Shown piece after piece: positions 23,084-31,031 of a DNA stretch of 37,316 nucleotides. Below the pieces are notes generated by a model. The model saw only the letters and a program-made list of their open reading frames with translations, did no database searches and was not told the DNA's origin. Both the position numbers and the translations under genes were made by a program. This DNA comes from Agrococcus sp. (lineage in GTDB: Bacteria; Actinomycetota; Actinomycetes; Actinomycetales; Microbacteriaceae): contig JAPSIA010000015.1 of assembly GCA_031179215.1 (NCBI GenBank), forward strand, positions 1 through 37,316, written 5' to 3'. The first letter of the stretch is position 1. Every line of letters begins with the position of its first letter.

Positions 23084-24003
23084 CGCGCTCCCGGCCACGG
23101 GAGCGCCCGCGCGAAGTCGATGAGCGCGCGCGTGCGCGCCGTCGGTGCAGGCCGAGCCGGCCAGATGACGTCGACCCCGACGGGCGGCACTGCGGGCGCG
23201 ATCTCGAGCATGGCGACAGGGTAGCCCTCGTAGCTCGCCGCGTTCGCGGGCCGCTGCACGAGGATCCCGTAGCCGAGCCCGCGACCGACGAGCGCTCGCA
23301 CGGCCTCGTAGCTCTGCACGCGGTGCCGCACGCGCGGGGTGACGCCCGCTGCGGCGAACAGCGACAGCGTGTGCTGGCTCGAGGGCGGCGCGTCGAGCAG
23401 GATCAGGTCGCGATCGGCGAGCTCCGCGAGGTCCACGGTGCCGCGCCGCGCGAGCGGGTCGTCACCCGCGACGACGACGTGCGCCGGCAGGGCGAACAGC
23501 GTCGCGCGCTGCGGCTCGCCGGGCACGAGCGTGTCGTAGACGAAGGCCACGTCGACTTGCCCGGACTCGAGCCTGCCCTCGAGCCGATCGTGCGTCGCCT
23601 CGACGATGTCGAGCTCGACCCGGGGATGCTCCCTGCCGAAGCCGGCGAGCAGCGGCGGCAGGATCGTGGGCGCGAGCGTCGGGTAGCAGCCGATGGTGAT
23701 GGGACCGAGGAGCTCTCCCGGTGCACCGCGCAGCGAGGCCTCGAGCTCGCGCGACGAGGCGAGCAGCGCTCGCGCGCGAGCGACGACATCCGCCCCGGTG
23801 CTCGTGAGCGTGAGCCCGCGCGCCCTGCGGCGCACGGTGAGCTGCGCCGAGAGCTCGCGCTCGAGCTCGCTGATCGCCTCGGAGACCGCTGAGGGCGAGA
23901 CGTGGAGGCGGGCCGCCGCGGCCGCGATCGTGCCCTCGTCGGCAGCGCAGACGAGGTAGGAGAGCTGGCGCAGCGAGAAGGGAGGCGCGTCGAGAGGGTC
24001 CAT
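23080..24003 (-). CDS. LysR-family transcriptional regulator
   Basis: 307 residues. The N-terminal winged helix is typical: FSLRQLSYLVCAADEGTIAA, then AAARLHVSPSAVSEAISELE and TLTSTGADVVARARALL. The type 2 periplasmic-binding-like effector domain follows (ITIGCYPTLAPTILPPLLAG, GRLESGQVDVAFVYD, VQSYEAVRALVGRGLGYGIL). The ATG at 24003 is divergent from the P450 fusion gene with 98 bases between the starts, the classic LysR arrangement. It probably activates that gene in response to an aromatic or similar substrate. The HtaA gene overlaps its stop and is probably co-transcribed. Confidence 0.92.
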   Translation of the reverse strand: MDPLDAPPFSLRQLSYLVCAADEGTIAAAAARLHVSPSAVSEAISELERELSAQLTVRRRARGLTLTSTGADVVARARALLASSRELEASLRGAPGELLGPITIGCYPTLAPTILPPLLAGFGREHPRVELDIVEATHDRLEGRLESGQVDVAFVYDTLVPGEPQRATLFALPAHVVVAGDDPLARRGTVDLAELADRDLILLDAPPSSQHTLSLFAAAGVTPRVRHRVQSYEAVRALVGRGLGYGILVQRPANAASYEGYPVAMLEIAPAVPPVGVDVIWPARPAPTARTRALIDFARALPWPGAR

Positions 24004-24101
24004 TGTGCGGCTGCTCCGAGTTTGATCGTTCGTTGAATCCGCTTTTCCCACACTAACTCGCGGTGCAGGATCGAGGGAGGCCGACCACGAGGATGTGCGA
24101 G
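24004..24101. promoter_or_regulatory. Divergent control region of lysR and the P450 fusion
   Basis: 98 bases with a distinctly AT-richer core (about 24020-24058, including TTTGATCGTTCGTTGAATCC). A loose dyad GAT-N10-ATC at about 24023-24038 could be a LysR contact site. I cannot assign the -10 and -35 boxes with confidence. GAGGGAGG at 24072-24080 and GAGG at 24089-24092 are ribosome-binding stretches for the P450 gene. Confidence 0.4.
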
Positions 24102-27095
24102 ATGTCGAGCAACGCTGCTCCCGTCGCCGATTGGGTGACGATCCCGGATCTCTACAGCGATCCCTTCCCGATCTACGAGCGCCTGCGCGCCGAGGGCGGC
24201 GTGCACTGGGTGCCGCAGGTGAACCGCTACCTCGTGACCTCGTACGAGGCGGTGCACGCGACCGAGCTCGACCAGGAGACGTTCTCGGCGAACGAGCAGG
24301 GCTCGCTGCAGATCCGCGCGATGGGGCACTCGATGCTGCGTCGCGACGACCCCGAGCACTACCTCGAGCGCAAGGCATGGCAGCCGTCGCTCCGGCCGGG
24401 GGTCGTGCAGCGCCACTGGCGGTCGATGTTCGAGCGCACCGCCGAGCAGCTCCTCGACGAGATGACCGCGAAGGGCTCCGCGGCAGATCTCATCTGGGAC
24501 TTCGCGGCCCCCTACGCCGCCGAGTGCCTGCGGCAGATCCTCGGCCTGCACAACGTCTCGCAGCAGGATCTCCAGCGCTGGTCGCAGACGCTCATCGACG
24601 CGACCGGCAACTACGCCGACGACCCCGAGGTGTGGGCACTCGGCAAGCGCTCGTTCGACGAGGTGGACATCGCGCTCGACGAGATGCTGCCGTGGCACGC
24701 GCAGCACCCGAACGAGTCGCTCCTGTCGCAGCTGCTGCGCATCCCCGACTACGAGATGCCGATCGAGCGCATCCGCGCCAACGTGAAGATGACGATCGGC
24801 GGCGGGCTCAACGAGCCGCGCGACGCGCTCGGCGTCGCGGCGTGGGCGCTCCTGTCGCATCCGGAGCAGCGCCGCGCGGTCGAGGCCGATCCGAGCCTGT
24901 GGCACGCGGCCTTCGACGAGACGCTGCGATGGATCGCGCCGATCGGCCTCTACTCGCGCCAGGTCACGCGCGACACCGAGCTCGCGGGCGTCGCGCTGCC
25001 GGCCGGCGCACGGCTCGGGATCTGCATCCTCTCCGCGAATCGCGACGAGCGCGTGTGGCCCGACGCCGACCGCTTCGACATCCGGCGCGAGGTCAAGCCG
25101 CACCTCGCCTTCAGCAAGGGCGTGCACGTGTGCCTCGGCGCGTGGGTCGCGCGCTCGGAGGTCGCCGACGTCGCGCTGCCCAAGCTGTTCGAGCGGCTGC
25201 GCGGGCTCGAGCTCGTGCCCGAGGATCCGGCACGGGTCGGCGGATGGGTCTTCCGCGGCATGCTGAGCCTGCCGGTGCGCTGGTCGTCGGTGTCGTCGGA
25301 CGCCTCGCGCGCGCCCGGCGAGGCCGCACCGGCGGAGCCGGCGCCCGCGCCGCGCATCGCGATCGTGGGAGCCGGTCCCGCGGGCTGCTTCACGGCGCAG
25401 GCGCTGCGCCGCCGGTTCCCCGAGGCCGATCTCGACGTCATCGATGCGCTGCCGGTGCCCTACGGCCTCGTCCGCTCAGGCGTGGCCGCCGACCACTCCG
25501 GCACGAAGGCGGTCACCCGGCAGTTCGACCGCCTGTTCCTGCACGAGCGCGTGCGCTTCCGCGGCAACACGCGCGTCGGCCTCCCCGGCCGCGGGGGCGA
25601 CGTGTCGCTCGAGGAGCTGCGCGCCGCCTTCGACGCGGTCGTGCTCGCGACAGGGCTGCGCGCCGATCGCTCGCTCGACGTGCCCGGCCGCTCCCTCGAG
25701 GGAGTGCACGGTGCCGGGCGCATCACGCGACTGCTCAACGGGCATCCCGACGAGGGTGCGGCGCCGTCGCTCGGCGAGGCGACGGTCGTCGTGGGCCACG
25801 GCAACGTCGCGATGGACGTCGTGCGGCTGCTCGCCCGCGATCCCGAGGAGCTCGAGGGCACCGACGTCGACGACGAAGCGCGGGACCGGCTCGCCGGCAG
25901 CTTGCGCACGATCCACGTCGCGGGCCGGAGCGCGCCGACGGCGGCGCGCTTCGATCCGGTGATGGTGCGCGAGCTCGCGGGTCTGCGCGGAGTCGTGCAC
26001 CGCGTGCACGGTGCCGCGCTCGAGTGCATCGAGCCCGGGAAGGACGCGAGGGCCGACGCGGTGCGCGGGCTTGAGGCGGCGCGCGACGGCGCCTCGACGG
26101 CCGAGGCGGCGCGCGTCGAGGTGCACTGGTGGTTCGGGCTCGCGCCTGCGCGCATCGAGGGCGCGGGTCGCGTCGAGCGCGTCGTCTTCGACGGCGCGGA
26201 CGGCGAGCTGGCGCTCGCGGCCGATTCCGTCGTGACCGCGACCGGCTTCGCCGCGGATGCGGAGGCGCTCACCGAGCCCGGCGCGCATCCGGACGGCCGA
26301 GTGGAGCCGGGCCTGTACACCGCGGGATGGCTGCGGCGGGGCCCCCGCGGCACGATCCCCGACCAGCGGCTCGACGCTCGCGAGCTCGCGCGCACGATCG
26401 CCGACGACCTCGCGTCCGGCGGGATCGCGGTCGGCGCGCCGGGGCTTCCCGAGCGCGCCGATGAGGTCGCCTTCGAGGGCTGGCGGCGCATCGATGTCCG
26501 CGAGCAGCTCGGCGCCGCGCCGGGACGCACGCGCGCGAAGCTGCGCTCGGTGCGCGAGCTGCTCGATGCGGCGCGCGACGCGTCGATCCCGTTGCCGGAG
26601 ATCGCGGCCGAGGCGGATGCCGTCGAGGGGTCCGGCCTGCCCGTGACCGTGCTGTTCGGCACCGAGTCGGGCGGCGCCGAGCTCGTCGCCGACGAGCTGC
26701 GCCGGACGCTCGCGCCGCGCGCCGAGGTCGAGGTGCGCGACCTCGCGGAGATCGCGCCGAGCGAGCTCTCGCGGGAGCGGCTGCACCTGCTCGTGTGCTC
26801 GACGTACGGGGACGGGGAGGTGCCGACCGCCGCGCGCGCCTTCCACCGTGCGCTCGTGGAGGCGCGGCCCGACCTCACGGGAGTGCGCTACGCCGTGTTC
26901 GGCATGGGCGATCGCAGCTACACGAAGACGTACTCGCGCGGCAGCGAGCTCATCGACGAGGCGCTCGCAGGCTGCGGCGCGGAGCGCGTGGGGGAGTACG
27001 GCCGCCACGACGCGAGCGGACCCGCACCCGCGACGGATGTCGCGGTCGAATGGGCCGAGGGCGTGCTCGCGGAGGCGACCGCCCGCGTCGCCTGA
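24102..27095 (+). CDS. Self-contained cytochrome P450 fused to FprA/adrenodoxin-reductase-like and flavodoxin domains
   Basis: 997 residues in one uninterrupted frame. Residues about 1-395 are a P450: I-helix GGGLNEPRD (233-241, no usual Thr), ExxR (E273-R276) and haem loop FSKGVHVCLG with Cys344. After an Ala/Pro/Glu linker (about 396-417), 418 to about 820 are an NADPH/FAD reductase like FprA/adrenodoxin reductase: FAD motif AIVGAGPAG (420-428), VPYGLVRSGVAADH, NADP motif GHGNVAMD (565-572), GWLRRGPRGTIP. Residues 846-997 are a flavodoxin-like FMN domain: FGTESGG (852-858), STYGDGE (900-906), FGMGDRSY (933-940). Expected electron path: NADPH, FAD, FMN, haem. The P450 part resembles GcoA (CYP255A, aromatic O-demethylase). 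ATG 24102 has GAGG nine bases upstream; starts at 24093 or 24063 are possible. Probably LysR-controlled. Confidence 0.93.
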   Translation: MSSNAAPVADWVTIPDLYSDPFPIYERLRAEGGVHWVPQVNRYLVTSYEAVHATELDQETFSANEQGSLQIRAMGHSMLRRDDPEHYLERKAWQPSLRPGVVQRHWRSMFERTAEQLLDEMTAKGSAADLIWDFAAPYAAECLRQILGLHNVSQQDLQRWSQTLIDATGNYADDPEVWALGKRSFDEVDIALDEMLPWHAQHPNESLLSQLLRIPDYEMPIERIRANVKMTIGGGLNEPRDALGVAAWALLSHPEQRRAVEADPSLWHAAFDETLRWIAPIGLYSRQVTRDTELAGVALPAGARLGICILSANRDERVWPDADRFDIRREVKPHLAFSKGVHVCLGAWVARSEVADVALPKLFERLRGLELVPEDPARVGGWVFRGMLSLPVRWSSVSSDASRAPGEAAPAEPAPAPRIAIVGAGPAGCFTAQALRRRFPEADLDVIDALPVPYGLVRSGVAADHSGTKAVTRQFDRLFLHERVRFRGNTRVGLPGRGGDVSLEELRAAFDAVVLATGLRADRSLDVPGRSLEGVHGAGRITRLLNGHPDEGAAPSLGEATVVVGHGNVAMDVVRLLARDPEELEGTDVDDEARDRLAGSLRTIHVAGRSAPTAARFDPVMVRELAGLRGVVHRVHGAALECIEPGKDARADAVRGLEAARDGASTAEAARVEVHWWFGLAPARIEGAGRVERVVFDGADGELALAADSVVTATGFAADAEALTEPGAHPDGRVEPGLYTAGWLRRGPRGTIPDQRLDARELARTIADDLASGGIAVGAPGLPERADEVAFEGWRRIDVREQLGAAPGRTRAKLRSVRELLDAARDASIPLPEIAAEADAVEGSGLPVTVLFGTESGGAELVADELRRTLAPRAEVEVRDLAEIAPSELSRERLHLLVCSTYGDGEVPTAARAFHRALVEARPDLTGVRYAVFGMGDRSYTKTYSRGSELIDEALAGCGAERVGEYGRHDASGPAPATDVAVEWAEGVLAEATARVA

Positions 27096-27109
27096 GCGAC
27101 GATCGCGCG

Positions 27110-28300
27110 TCAGGCCGCGCTCATCGGCTCCTTCGGGAGCCGCTTGACGCGGGAGCGGCGCTTGGGCCGCGCCGGGATCATCGACCGCATCTCCTCGAGG
27201 CGGCCGAAGCACAGCAGCCGATCCTCGGCCTCGAGCACCTCGCGGCCCTTGGGGTTCGGGATGACCGTCGTGCCCCGGTGGAGGGTGAGCACCGTGATGT
27301 CGCGCTCGTCGAGCCCCGAATCCCGCAGCGACCTGCCGACGAGGTCGGCGTCGCCGTGCACGACGAGCTCCGCGACACCGAACCCCGTCGAGACGCTCAG
27401 CCGCTCGCGCACGTCGATCTGCGGGAAGGCGACCTGGTTGTCGATGTAGTCGATGATGGCGCCCGCGACGTCGAGCCGCGTCGCCGCCTCGATGCCCTCG
27501 AGGCCCGGCGAGGAGTTCACCTCCATCACGAGCGGCCCGTCGCTGCCCTCGAGCATGTCGACGCCCGCGACCTTGAGCCCCATGATCTGCGCCGCGCGCA
27601 CCGCGACGCGCTCGTACTCGGCGTCGAGCGTGACCGGCTCGACGCTGCCGCCGCGGTGCACGTTCGAGCGGAACTCGTCGCCGTTGGCGACGCGCCGCAT
27701 CGCCGCGACGACGCGGTCGCCGACGACGAGCGCTCGGATGTCGCGCCCCCTGCTCTCGGCGACGAAGCGCTGGATGAGCACCTGCTGCCGCGTGCTCTGC
27801 AGCGTCTCGATGATCGCCTCCGCGACCTTGATCGACGGGGCGAGGATCACGCCGATGCCCTGCGTGCCCTCGAGCAGCTTGAGCACGACGGGTGCACCGC
27901 CGACGCGCTCGATCGCGGGGATGACGTCGGCGCGGTTGCGCACGAACGTCGTCGCGGGCATGCCGATGTCGTGGCGCGCGAGGATCTGCGTCGCCCGCAG
28001 CTTGTCGCGCGAGTTCGAGATGCCGTTGGCGGTGTTGGGCGTGTAGACGTCCATCTGCTCGAACTGCCGCACGACCGCGGTGCCGAAGTACGTGATCGAG
28101 TTGCCGATGCGCGGGAGGATCGCGTCGTAGTCCGTCAGTCGCCGGCCGCGGAACTGCAGGTCGGGCGCGTCCCCGGAGAGGTCGATCGCGAAGCGGAGGG
28201 TGTTGAGCACCTTCACGTCGTGGCCGCGCTCGACGGCCGCGGCCCGCAAGCGCCGCGTGCTGTACGCGCGCGGGGCGCGCGAGAGGATGGCGAGCCGCAT
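27110..28300 (-). CDS. rimK: RimK-family ATP-grasp ligase with C-terminal TrkA-C-like domain
   Basis: 396 residues. Residues 1-300 are an ATP-grasp amino acid ligase of the RimK type: MRLAILSRAP at the N-terminus, glycine loop KLLEGTQGIGV (141-151), metal/ATP region DMLEGSDGPLVMEVNSSPGL (248-267). RimK adds glutamate residues to the C-terminus of ribosomal protein S6 in E. coli; relatives make other glutamyl or peptide bonds. About 305-372 resemble the TrkA-C/RCK-C regulatory domain (VVHGDADLVGRSLRDSGLD). The ATG at 28300 is chosen; a GTG three codons upstream is an alternative. It is divergent from a RimB-like gene 34 bases away, a pairing known for rimABK. Convergent with the P450 fusion, 14 bases apart. 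Confidence 0.88.
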   Translation of the reverse strand: MRLAILSRAPRAYSTRRLRAAAVERGHDVKVLNTLRFAIDLSGDAPDLQFRGRRLTDYDAILPRIGNSITYFGTAVVRQFEQMDVYTPNTANGISNSRDKLRATQILARHDIGMPATTFVRNRADVIPAIERVGGAPVVLKLLEGTQGIGVILAPSIKVAEAIIETLQSTRQQVLIQRFVAESRGRDIRALVVGDRVVAAMRRVANGDEFRSNVHRGGSVEPVTLDAEYERVAVRAAQIMGLKVAGVDMLEGSDGPLVMEVNSSPGLEGIEAATRLDVAGAIIDYIDNQVAFPQIDVRERLSVSTGFGVAELVVHGDADLVGRSLRDSGLDERDITVLTLHRGTTVIPNPKGREVLEAEDRLLCFGRLEEMRSMIPARPKRRSRVKRLPKEPMSAA

Positions 28301-28334
28301 CGGGCGCACCTGCCTTTCCTGCTTGGATGGGCGC

Positions 28335-28820
28335 ATGGGCGACGACCATCCTTCCAGTCCGACGATCTGCGGATGGCGAGAGTGGGTCGCGCTGCCGGAG
28401 CTCGGCATCCCGCACGTGAAGGCGAAGCTCGACACCGGGGCGCGCACGAGCTCGCTGCACGCGCTCGACGTCGAGGAGCTCTCGCGCGACGGCGAGCCGT
28501 GGGTGCGCTTCGCCGTGCAGCCCTGGCAGCGCTCGACCGCCGACGTGATCGTCGTCGAGAGTCCCGTGCACGACCGCCGCGTCGTGCGATCCTCCACGGG
28601 CCACGAGCAGGAGCGCGTCGTCATCCGCACGGCGATCTGGCTGTTGGGTCGCTCGATCACGACCGAGGTGACGCTCGCGCGACGCGACGACATGGGGTTC
28701 CGGATGCTCGTGGGCCGCGAGGCGCTGCGGCAGGGGTTCCTCGTCGACGCGTCGCGCTCGTACTACGGCGGCCGCCCGCCGCGCTCGGTGCGCCTGCGCA
28801 ACCGCGGCCACGGCGAATGA
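28335..28820 (+). CDS. RimB-like retropepsin-type aspartic protease (DUF785)
   Basis: 161 residues. The active-site motif AKLDTGARTSSLHA (about residues 28-41) is the single DTGA triad of retropepsin-like bacterial proteases formerly called ATP-dependent zinc protease/DUF785. The pattern RTAIWLLGRSITTEVTLARR, then MLVGREAL and FLVDASRSY, follows the family. Related RimB acts with RimK in controlling ribosome modification in pseudomonads. ATG at 28335 fits the start of homology, though its ribosome-binding site is poor. It is divergent from rimK with 34 bases between the starts, so both probably share a control region. Confidence 0.82.
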   Translation: MGDDHPSSPTICGWREWVALPELGIPHVKAKLDTGARTSSLHALDVEELSRDGEPWVRFAVQPWQRSTADVIVVESPVHDRRVVRSSTGHEQERVVIRTAIWLLGRSITTEVTLARRDDMGFRMLVGREALRQGFLVDASRSYYGGRPPRSVRLRNRGHGE

Positions 28821-28862
28821 GCCGGGCGTGCGCGTCGTGCGAGCGTCCGTGAGGCGCTCGCG

Positions 28863-29333
28863 GTGATCGGCACGCTCGTCCTCGTCGCCGCCGTCGTCGC
28901 CGCCGGGCTGACGGCCGGCGTCTTCTTCCTCTACGCCACCGCGATCATGCCGGGCCTGCGCCGCGTCGACGATCGCACCTTCGTCGGAGCCTTCCAGGCG
29001 ATCGACCGCGCGATCATCAACCCCGTGTTCCTGGGCGCGTTCTTCGGCACGCTCGCGCTCTCGGTCGCGGCAGCGCTCCTGCACCTCGGCGAGGCGCACG
29101 CACTCGCCTGGAGCATCGCCGCGGCGGTGCTGCAGCTGCTCGTCATCGGCATGACGGGAGCCGTCAACGTGCCGCGCAACGATGCGCTGAAGGCCGCGGG
29201 CGACCCGGACGCCATCGACGTCGCGGCGGCGCGCGCCGCGTTCGACGAGCGCCGCTGGGCGCGCTGGAACCGCGTGCGGATGCTGCTCTCGACCGCGGTC
29301 GTCGGCTGCCTCGCGGTGGCGCTCGCGAGCTGA
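28863..29333 (+). CDS. DUF1772 (anthrone-oxygenase-like) membrane protein
   Basis: 156 residues with about four transmembrane helices (roughly 3-25, 52-73, 80-101 and 135-154). The family pattern is clear: GLTAGVFFLYATAIMPGLRR early, then AINPVF-like AIINPVFLGAFFG and the loop GAVNVPRNDAL before WARWNRVRMLLS. DUF1772 proteins are named after a fungal anthrone oxygenase, but bacterial members have no established function. Start GTG at 28863, 42 bases after the RimB-like stop, so it may be co-transcribed with it. Confidence 0.82.
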   Translation: MIGTLVLVAAVVAAGLTAGVFFLYATAIMPGLRRVDDRTFVGAFQAIDRAIINPVFLGAFFGTLALSVAAALLHLGEAHALAWSIAAAVLQLLVIGMTGAVNVPRNDALKAAGDPDAIDVAAARAAFDERRWARWNRVRMLLSTAVVGCLAVALAS

Positions 29334-29386
29334 GGCCCTCTCGGAGGGAAGCGCTGGCGATCACGTCGTGCACGGATCGGCAAGCC

Positions 29387-29413
29387 CGCCTCCCTCACGC
29401 GATAGTCGCCTCC
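29387..29413. promoter_or_regulatory. Direct repeats before the GMC/ALDH operon, possible AraC site
   Basis: CGCCTCC occurs at 29387-29393 and again at 29407-29413, exactly 20 bases apart, on the same face of the helix. This is typical of AraC-type target half-sites. A separate 7-bp hairpin/dyad GCCGATC-GACGGA-GATCGGC lies at 29439-29458, directly before the ribosome-binding site AAGGAGG. Confidence 0.35.
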
Positions 29414-29471
29414 TCGTGCCTCTGTGAGCATGGCCGGAGCCGATCGACGGAGATCGGCCGAAGGAGGAACC

Positions 29472-31001
29472 ATGTCGGACGTCTTGGTCGTCGGAGCCGG
29501 ATCAGCAGGATCGGTCATCGCTCGTCGATTGCTCGACGCGGGAGCGAGCGTCACGCTCGTCGAAGCCGGCGGATCCGATGACAAGCCGACGATCGACGAC
29601 CTCGGCCGCCTCGGCGAGCTCTGGCTGAGCCCCGACGACTGGGGGTACCACACGACGCCCCAGGCTCACGCGAACGGGCGGCGCATCCACTGGCCGCGCG
29701 GCAGGGTGCTCGGCGGCTCGCACTCGCTCAACGCCTCGATCTTCGTGCGCGGGGCGCACGGCGACTACGACCGGTGGGCGCGCGAGGGCGCGACGGGCTG
29801 GAGCTGGGACGACGTGCTGCCGGTGTTCCGCCGGCTCGAGTCGTTCGCGGGCGGCGAGAGCGCGCTGCGCGGCGGCGACGGTCCGCTCGACGTGACCGAC
29901 CGATACGAGCGCAACCCCGTGTTCGAGTCGATCCGCGACGCGTTCGTCGGCGCCGGTGTGCCCGCGAATGACGACTACAACGGCGCCGAGATCGAGGGCG
30001 TGAGCTGGATGCAGCTCACGACGCGGGGCGGCGTGCGACTGTCGACCTGGCGGGCGTACATGCGGCCCGTGGCCGACCATCCGGCCCTCACGGTGCGAAC
30101 GGGCGCGTGGGTGCACCGGGTCATCGTCGAGCACGGGCGCGCGGTCGGCGTCGAGGTCGAGGTCGACGGCGAGCTGCAGGAGCTGCGCGCCGACCTCGTC
30201 GTGCTGAGCGCCGGCGCGCTCGACACGCCCCGCATCCTGCTGCACTCGGGCATCGGTCCGGCTGCGCACCTGCGACAGGTCGACGTGCCCGTCGTGCACG
30301 ACCTGCCCGGCGTCGGCGAGAACCTGCACGACCACCTGCTCGTGCCCTTCGTCTTCGAGACGACGGCGAAGCCGATCCCCGCCCGCAAGACCTATGAGCC
30401 GGTCGCGATGGTGCATGCCTTCACGACCTTCCGCGAGGGCCTCGACGTGCCCGACACGCAGCCCATCTGCTTCTCGGTGCCGATGGCGCCGCCGGGCGAG
30501 GACGTCACGGGCACGTGCTTCACGCTGCAGGCCGGGCTCGTGCGCCCCGAGTCGCGCGGCACGCTGCGGCTCGCCTCGAACGACCCGCACACGCCCGCGC
30601 TCATGGATCCGCGCGTGCTCGAGCGGTCCGAGGACGTCGCGAGCCTGCGCGCCTCGATGCGGCAGATGCTCGAGATCGGTGCGCAGCCCGCGCTCGCGGA
30701 GGAGTGGGGCGCGAGGCTCGTGCTGCCGCGTCCGACGCGCTCGGCGGCCGAGCTCGATGACGCCGCGCTCGATGCGCACATGCGCGAGTGGGTGACGACC
30801 TACCACCACCAGGCGGGCACCTGCCGGATGGGCACCGACGGCGCCTCCGTCGTCGACCCGGGCAGCTTCGCGGTCCACGGGCTCGAGGGCCTCCGGATCG
30901 CGGACGCCTCCATCATGCCGAGCGTGCCGAGCGGCAACACGAACGCCCCGTCGGTCCTCATCGGCGAGCGCGCCGCTGCTGCCTTCACCGGCGGCAGGTG
31001 A
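29472..31001 (+). CDS. GMC-family flavin-dependent alcohol oxidoreductase
   Basis: 509 residues of the glucose-methanol-choline family. The FAD Rossmann motif is VVGAGSAGSVIARRLLDAGA at the N-terminus. The GMC signature WPRGRVLGGSHSLNASIFVRG and second signature region SAGALDTPRILLHSGIGP are present. The catalytic His region TTYHHQAGTCRMG and the C-terminal MPSVPSGNTNAPSVLIGERA complete it. It oxidises a primary alcohol to an aldehyde with FAD. The ATG at 29472 has an excellent AAGGAGG site. The aldehyde dehydrogenase 30 bases downstream would take the product to the acid. Similar pairs are BetA/BetB for choline, but the substrate here is open. Confidence 0.92.
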   Translation: MSDVLVVGAGSAGSVIARRLLDAGASVTLVEAGGSDDKPTIDDLGRLGELWLSPDDWGYHTTPQAHANGRRIHWPRGRVLGGSHSLNASIFVRGAHGDYDRWAREGATGWSWDDVLPVFRRLESFAGGESALRGGDGPLDVTDRYERNPVFESIRDAFVGAGVPANDDYNGAEIEGVSWMQLTTRGGVRLSTWRAYMRPVADHPALTVRTGAWVHRVIVEHGRAVGVEVEVDGELQELRADLVVLSAGALDTPRILLHSGIGPAAHLRQVDVPVVHDLPGVGENLHDHLLVPFVFETTAKPIPARKTYEPVAMVHAFTTFREGLDVPDTQPICFSVPMAPPGEDVTGTCFTLQAGLVRPESRGTLRLASNDPHTPALMDPRVLERSEDVASLRASMRQMLEIGAQPALAEEWGARLVLPRPTRSAAELDDAALDAHMREWVTTYHHQAGTCRMGTDGASVVDPGSFAVHGLEGLRIADASIMPSVPSGNTNAPSVLIGERAAAAFTGGR

Positions 31002-31031
31002 GCACCGGAAGACCACGAGAGAAGAGGGACC

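Noticed and set aside
24063-24101. Longer N-terminus of the P450 fusion from GTG 24063
   Set aside because: The extra residues do not resemble a P450 start, and the ATG at 24102 has a better spaced ribosome-binding stretch; 24093 remains possible.
25476-29099. 1207-codon minus-strand frame across the P450 fusion and rimK
   Set aside because: It is antisense to well-supported genes, with low-complexity Arg/His/Asp composition and no recognisable domain.
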